Positions 58,398-64,000 of a stretch of DNA of 64,000 bases are shown in pieces. Made by a program: the position numbers and the translations under genes. How positions within the stretch are numbered: position 1 is the first letter of the stretch; every line of letters begins with the position of its first letter. The stretch is from Mangifera indica (taxonomy: Eukaryota > Streptophyta > Magnoliopsida > Sapindales > Anacardiaceae): positions 13,035,057 through 13,099,056 of the forward strand of contig NC_058143.1 in the NCBI RefSeq assembly GCF_011075055.1, given 5' to 3'. Below the pieces are notes generated by a model. That model did not search any database. It was given only the letters and a program-made list of their open reading frames with translations, and was not told where the DNA came from.

Positions 58398-59155
58398 GGC
58401 CAAAACACTTATTCCCACCAAGGTATAATGAAATATTACCCTCCAACTTTCAAAACTCCAAATACCTACCGATGAAGTAATTTTTATTAAAAATTTTAGT
58501 TAATTTAGGGGTAAAACAGTCATTTAATAAAAAATTAAAAAAACTAAACTTTTATCACATTTTCCTCTCTCAATTTGAAAATCTCACAATTCTCCCTCCC
58601 TCAAAATTTCTTCAAAGTTTGAAAAATAACAATTTTTCTCTTAGAGTTTTTTCCTCTTTTTTTCGACGACGATCTATCATCTCCAACCGTCAACCATTCT
58701 CCCTCTTGGCCTCTCTCTGACAATCGATCAATGAAAATAGTCTGAAAATCTTCCAGAAGACTTTCGTTTGGATGTCGTTGTCTAAACAAAAATCTTCTGG
58801 ATTTTCAGACAATTTCTATCGATTGGTGATTAGAGAAAGGTTGAAAGGGAGAGATAAAACAGGAGGGAGGACGGCTAATGATCAAAGATAGCGGATCCTC
58901 GCCAAAGAAAAGAGAAAAAAACTTTAGAAGGAAATTATCATTTTTCAAACTTTTGGTGGGGGAAATTGCGAGTTTATAAACTTTGGGAGAAAAATGATAA
59001 AACTTTAATTTTTTGAAATTTAACAATTTTACCTCTAACCTCATATGAGAATTTTAACAAAAATTATTTTATAGATAGATATTTAGATATTTAAAAATTA
59101 AAAAATATGACTTTGAAATTTCACTATACCTTGGATGGGGATAAGTCTTTTGGCC
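58398..59155. mobile_element. Family-A foldback MITE, copy 5 (best preserved ends)
   Basis: 758 bp; starts GGCCAAAACACTTATTCCCA, ends GGGGATAAGTCTTTTGGCC; flanks TCTTTATTT (58389-58397) and TGTTTATTT (59156-59164), 8 of 9 identical. The arms pair over at least 250 bp (TTTATCACATTTTCCTCTC against GAGAAAAATGATAAAACTTT; ATAACAATTTTTCTCTTAG against AGAAGGAAATTATCATTTTT). The central part carries TCTGAAAATCTTCCAGAAGA. Confidence 0.87.
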
Positions 59156-60503
59156 TGTTTATTTTGCTTAATGTGAAAGACCAGCTGAAAGTCGTTGTGG
59201 GTTTTGTTGGTTGTTGTAATGGGTTGGTGAAAATTTGTGTGATGAGTCTAATTCAGTTTAAAGGTTGAAAGCAAAATGAAAGAGATAAGGCATGCCATGG
59301 ATCATATGGAGATGAAGTAGTGAAAGTGATCAAGCTGCTGATTTGGAAAATGGTTGCGGATTATAATGGTCGGCATTTAAAGAAAAAGCCCATGAGCGGT
59401 CCAATCCAAATGCAGATGTAAACGGGACAAATGGATTGAGAACGAACATGAAAGTTTTAAGGTTCTAGTGAGGATTTTCAGATGTTGGACGGCGAGGTTG
59501 GGAGAGAGTTAATGTGCTAGGGCGAGATCGTTTCCCGCGCCTGGCAGAATTCAAGTCAGCTTGTGTGCCCATGGGTTGTGCTATGCAGGCCCATAACATG
59601 ACAAGATAGAGAGAGAGAGAGAGAAGGAGAGAATATTAGGACAGACCATAAAAACCCTACTCGGCTTGCACAATTCACAGTTTGGCACGGCTCACAAAAT
59701 TGCAAACTATGCCGCTGTGAGTCATGTCTTTTTTAGCAAGTCAGATCATATTGTGGACTGACCCAACACCCTGTTTACATCTAACATTAAAAAATAGGAC
59801 CAAATTTGCAGTCTAACTTTGATTATGATCAAAATAATCCGCTAATGCAACCAGAGGCATCATAGGAGAGTGAATTCTAAGAATTAAGCAAGAAAATTAT
59901 AGAAATTCAACATTATCATATTCTAGTAAGACAGTTTAGTATTCTAATATCATTACAGTAGAATCCAGTTCTAACACTTCTAGGCGATATATTACAGATT
60001 TTATTACCTATATATATATATATATATATATATATTACAGTTTTGATTATCTAAATTCAAAATAAGCTTATGTAGAGTTCTATACACAGAGTTGGTCAAG
60101 ATATCTTGTCTGCAAAATTATATGGAACTCAGCTTATACTGTCTGGAAAATAGTAACTGCCATAAAAAGCAAAGGTGTTAGTTCTTAAACTGTCTGGAAA
60201 ATAAAAATCATCTTGCCATGTTCTAGTATGGAATGATGAAACAGAAATGTTCACATGCCACTGATATTTACTGGAAAAATTCAGAATATTATTCTACAAG
60301 TTCTAGGGAACTACTAAACAACTCATTTAGCTTTACATGACATAAAAATTCTAGTGCCATTAACCTTAGTACATCAAATTCTAATAGATGACACAAGATT
60401 ACAAATATTAATAAGCAAAACTTTAGATTTCTGCAACTCCATATCAAATTGCCCGGCAATACATTTGTGACAAGGGAATGTTTTCGTTTAGCCACTTCTA
60501 AAA
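59156..60503. other. Spacer, no gene recognised
   Basis: Contains short (GA)n (about 59608-59623) and (TA)n (about 60010-60036) runs and probably the 3' UTR of the mS41-like gene at its right end. Confidence 0.4.
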
Positions 60504-62261
60504 TTATTTGGCTTTGGCAGGTTCAGCTCTTGGTCTCCAAAGTCCCAGCCTATATTTGTGGGTGTATTTCAATATCAGCTTTCTCTGCCAAAACCAAAGA
60601 TAAGAAGTTGCAACTTGCTTAAGAAGAAATTTCAGAAGCAAAGAATCACATAGAGGTTGAATATTGTACTCAAGGGTAAATCTTATAAATTCTTTCATTA
60701 ACCAAGAAATGCTAACCCAATAGGAAATTTGTATTTTCAAAATAGTGTAACTTTTTTGTGAAACATTATGTCACGGTTTTATTTCATGGTAAGAAATGCA
60801 CCACACAACTTCAAGCTAACAATTTAAGCATTTCAACCAAACTTTGTCCTCAAACAATCTAATCAACATTTTTTACCAGAACAAACACAGAAGAAAGCAA
60901 TTCTTGGCAATTCTAAACAAGATGTCAATTCCTCTGCAGAAAATATATCATTCCCAAGGTATTTCTCAGGTCATAATAACTTTTTGAAATAACGTTATGC
61001 GCACTTATAATGAGTGCAATTTGGATACCCATGATGATGTGTTGCTAAGTGATTGGGTGTTCCTTTTTTTTTAATTCAAAATCATCTAATCACACAATGA
61101 CATATCATCATTAATGCTAAAATTAGTACTTATTATAAGTGTACATAGTTTTATTGATAATTGTTTTCAAGTTGTTATACTAGAAATAAAGTTTCTGCAA
61201 AGTTGGGAAAACTTACATGCTTGCAGGGAATGCCAAGTTTCTTGAGCTTAAGAGTGCGTATCACAAGCAGTTTATGAAAGTCACCAATCTCAGATTCAAG
61301 CTTGACCACATGGGATTCCACCCCCTTCCCTATTCCATCCAGAAATTCTGGTATTCCAACCTTGACTGTTACAACAAAAACAATTTTAGGACATCACTGA
61401 TATTTCAGATTCAGCTTTAATATCACATATGCTCTCAAAATCCCTTTTTCAGATTTCTGACTGATTATTAGCCTATGGTAAGATGAGCCAACAATACCTC
61501 CACTTGGTTAAGTGTATTTCAACTACTTAAATTATACAAATTTCACATGCGCGTGAAACCACACAATTCAGCTTCATTACTCATTCTTATGTTCAGTTTT
61601 TCAGCAGCCATTTGGGCATTAATACTTTGTTTGCTCACAATAAAAAGATGAGAAAACTACATAATTATACCGGCAAGCATAAATCACCACTCATTAACCT
61701 GACAGAGTTATTCATCTTTAACTATGGCCATCACCAATTTCTACAGAAACCTAAACATAAGAGATTTTAAAACCGAAATTCCTCTTGCAAGTAACAGGAA
61801 TTCAAATCAAACTTGCATGAATTAAGAGTAAAACCGCTGTTGAGCTTAATTGAGTTAAATTTCCATTTTTTTTCTGTTTATTAAGAAAAAATTTTATTCT
61901 TTAAACGAAAATTAAGAATAATGAAAAAAAGATGAAAAGCACAATCAAACAGCATATTTTCTTTAGCCAATCTCTTAGCAATGGCTAAGGAAATAAAACA
62001 AATTGATGCACTTTCATACAGCTTCTAAGCTAAAGTTTGAAACTTATAACCACAAATTTACGCCCTCTTCCTTCCGAATATCCCGGTGACAAAACAAATC
62101 TCAATCTACGGCAATTTATGTAGTTTCAAAGTAAAATTAAAAGAAAAAAAAGAGTGGTTACCGAGGTAAGGGGCTGATGACTTTGAGAAAAATCTAGAGA
62201 ACAACGTTGGACTTGAAATGGGTATCGTCATCTTGGTGTTGATTATTTGCCTCCACGCCAT
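60504..62261 (-). CDS. IGR-motif protein, mS41-like mitochondrial ribosomal protein
   Basis: Small three-exon gene: 62162-62261, 61217-61365, 60504-60584; GT-AG, frame kept, 109 aa. Exon 1 gives a Ser/Arg/Phe-rich mitochondrial-type leader, MAWRQIINTKMTIPISSPTL, FSRFFSKSSAPYL. Exon 2 encodes the IGR motif, VGIPEFLDGIGKGVESHVVK, then LESEIGDFHKLLVIRTLKLK and KLGIPCKH. Exon 3 adds RKLILKYTHKYRLGLWRPRA and EPAKAK. The IGR/SAM-like domain (named for its Ile-Gly-Arg motif, here IGK) is found in the mitochondrial small-subunit protein mS41; role inferred from family. Intron 2 contains a family-B MITE. A ~25-base word (GGAATCTCCGTTC, ATTACTCAGA) occurs twice just upstream of the ATG (62265-62325). 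None of the three exons would be obvious in an ORF scan. Confidence 0.88.
60990..61155. repeat. Family-B MITE, copy 10, inside mS41-like intron 2
   Basis: Starts TAACGTTATGCGCACTTAT and ends AAGTGTACATAGTTTTATT; inverted arms ACCCATGATGATGTGTTGC and AATGACATATCATCATTAAT. It lies 62 bases from the intron donor. Confidence 0.7.
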
Positions 62262-62463
62262 TCTGGAATCTCCGTTCCAATTACTCAGAGTCAGAATACC
62301 GGAATCTCCGTTCGAATTACTCAGAATTTGGGTTTTGGGTGACTGTAAAATTCAACGATCTTGGTGAGGTTTTAGTTTTAGTTCATGGGTGGTATGAAAA
62401 TACGATAATGCCCTTGATCTTAATGTCGACTCAAACAAATCAATAAAAACATAATTTGATTTA

Positions 62464-63425
62464 GGCCAAAAGACTTTTTTTTGTTTATGGTCAAAGTCTC
62501 GTATATTAAATTTTGAAAATTTAAATATTTACTCATTAACTATTAAAATTAATAAAATTTATTAGTTTTAAAGATATAATTATCATTTAACATGTAATAT
62601 TAAAAAAATAAAATTTTATCTCATTTTTCTACTTAAATTTAAAAAATTACCAATTTTTCTTCACCTTAAGTTTTGAAAACTTAACTTTTCTCAAGGGTTT
62701 TTTTTCCTTCCTTCTTCAACAACCATCTCCTTCTAAGACCAATTTCATTTTCTTACCTATCTTCTTTTTCTGCTACGAGCAACAAAGGTTGAAGAACTAC
62801 CGCATTAGTGCAAATTGAAGAGAGCGATTCATCTTCACTCTTACAACCCATCTTCAGTTCGATTCACACAAAGATTAGTTGCATTCGACAAATCACTCTC
62901 TCTTGTTTGAATCAGTCAAAGACAAATTATCGAATCAAAGTATCTTTGGCCAAAGATTCATTGAGCGAGAGAGAGTGCATCTTTTGTCAATGATTCATCA
63001 AACAAGAGAGAGCGAAGACAAATCAAATCGAAACATCTTCAATTCGATTCCCACTAAGATAAATCGCTCTCTTCAATTCACATGAATGTAGCGACTCTTC
63101 GACCTTCATTGTCTATAGTAGAAAAAGAAGATGGGTGGGAAAACAAAATTTGTTGAAGATGAAAATGGTTGTAGAAGAAGGAAGGGAAAAAAAAAACTCT
63201 AAACGAGAAAAGTTAACTTTTTAAAACTTAATTTAGGATAAACTTTCAAAATTTAAACGAGAAAAAGAGATAAAATTTGAATTTTTTAAATTTATATGTT
63301 AAATAACAATTAAATCCTTAAAATTAATGAATTTTATTAACTTTAACAAATAATATGAATAAGTAATTTAACTGGTGAAAGTTTGGCAATGGTGTAGACC
63401 TTGAGTGACAATAAGTCTTTTGGCC
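62464..63425. mobile_element. Family-A foldback MITE, copy 6
   Basis: 962 bp; starts GGCCAAAAGACTTTTTTTTG, ends GACAATAAGTCTTTTGGCC; flanks TTTGATTTA (62455-62463) and TTTGATCTA (63426-63434), 8 of 9 identical. The interior has a partly palindromic segment with several GAGAGAGCGA and TCGCTCTCTT words. It lies 200 bases upstream of the mS41-like ATG. Confidence 0.85.
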
Positions 63426-63682
63426 TTTGATCTATTGCATAATTTGGTGGATCTGGCCTGAAATCTGATTTCAGCAGCCGCCATCTCATGTGACTAGGCT
63501 ATTTCAGCAAACTACATGGAATCTTTCCTATTGTCAGCTCATTTCGCCTTACACCTAGTATAGTGTTGTAAGCAGAAAAGAAGTTTCTGAAAGCCATATA
63601 ATTATTATAGGGCAAATGGGCAGATCACAGTGGATCGATGCATGTGTGGATAAAAATAGATACGAATTGAAAATAGATCTAA

Positions 63683-63952
63683 TTATATAAATTCTGGTCT
63701 TGATAAGGTACCTCTCATCTCAGTGAACTCTGAAATTGGGATGGACAATTTGTAAGGCAATAGCAAGACAATTAGAACCTTAATGATGCAAAAAGAGAAC
63801 CCAAATGGAATCCATATGAACATAGATAAGGTGGATTTTGAAGTTGGTGTAAAAGCCAATCTTCCATCATGAAAGATCAAACCTTTTGGGTACTAGTCTC
63901 TAGGAAGAATTTGCCATTTTGCCTTCTCTGCTTCACTCACCAAGTAAACCAC
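63683..63952 (-). pseudogene. Glycerol-3-phosphate acyltransferase (GPAT) exon with a nonsense codon
   Basis: Behind an acceptor-like TTTTAG (minus strand) the frame reads VVYLVSEAEKAKWQILPRD, then TAG, then YPKGLIFHDGRLAFTPTSKS, TLSMFIWIPFGFSFCIIKVL and LLPYKLSIPISEFTEMRGTL. This is the part of plant sn-2 GPATs (cutin/suberin and arbuscular-mycorrhiza lipid synthesis) linking the phosphatase-like and acyltransferase domains. The TAG falls in the otherwise conserved RDRYPK. Homology stops with TAA at 63683, before the NHxxxxD acyltransferase motif. Either a dead fragment, or part of a decayed gene continuing past the right edge. Confidence 0.72.
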
Positions 63953-64000
63953 CTAAAACAAAACCATTTCATTCACGTTTAGAAATAACATACTAGAATA

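Overview
This window is nuclear DNA from a flowering plant, almost certainly a eudicot and probably a rosid. The genes have GT-AG introns. Their products are plant-specific or plant-type: galactinol synthase, chloroplast CSP41b, ECHIDNA, a GH100 invertase, DUF538 proteins and an importin-alpha with an IBB domain. The AT-rich spaces between them are filled with MITEs, LTR retrotransposon remains and Mutator-like debris. The species cannot be named from the sequence.

Layout. 1-703 (-): 5' part of a galactinol synthase, running off the left edge. 844-5510: AT-rich intergenic DNA with one complete foldback MITE. 5781-8628 (-): CSP41b, 10 exons, 381 aa. 9469-15462 (+): ECHIDNA, 6 exons, 183 aa, whose 4.2-kb first intron holds an LTR-like insertion carrying a hAT MITE. 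16791-17422: two gene relics tail to tail, the last exon of AP-3 mu (+) and a PsbP-domain protein (-). 20454-24797 (+): mitochondrial-type alkaline/neutral invertase, 6 exons, 680 aa. 25.7-39.9 kb: a local segmental duplication with two intact DUF538 genes and one truncated copy. It is interrupted by a Copia element, and a long-TIR Mutator-like element is nested in one of that element's LTRs. 40.3-50.8 kb: transposon debris (a foldback MITE, a minisatellite, DUF1985/Ulp1-type remains, a second dead Copia element and an LTR-PBS fragment). 52859-57468 (-): importin-alpha, 10 exons, 529 aa. 60504-62261 (-): a 109-aa IGR-motif (mS41-like) mitochondrial ribosomal protein. 63683-63952 (-): a dead GPAT exon.

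The genes do not form an operon or pathway. What links them is conserved order. From memory, GolS, CSP41b, ECHIDNA, AP-3 mu, neutral invertase, DUF538 and importin-alpha are split in Arabidopsis between two duplicated chromosome-1 segments (around At1g09270-At1g09350 and At1g56560-At1g56600). This window keeps nearly the whole set in one place, so it looks like a less fractionated version of that block.

The most unusual structures are: a ~2.05-kb element with ~350-bp inverted arms ending inward in arrays of a roughly 10-12-bp G-rich repeat; a DUF538 gene with a fivefold in-frame 17-residue acidic repeat where its paralogue has one; and six copies of a foldback MITE family, five of them with near-perfect 9-bp target duplications, plus natural empty sites for two insertions in the paralogous segments.
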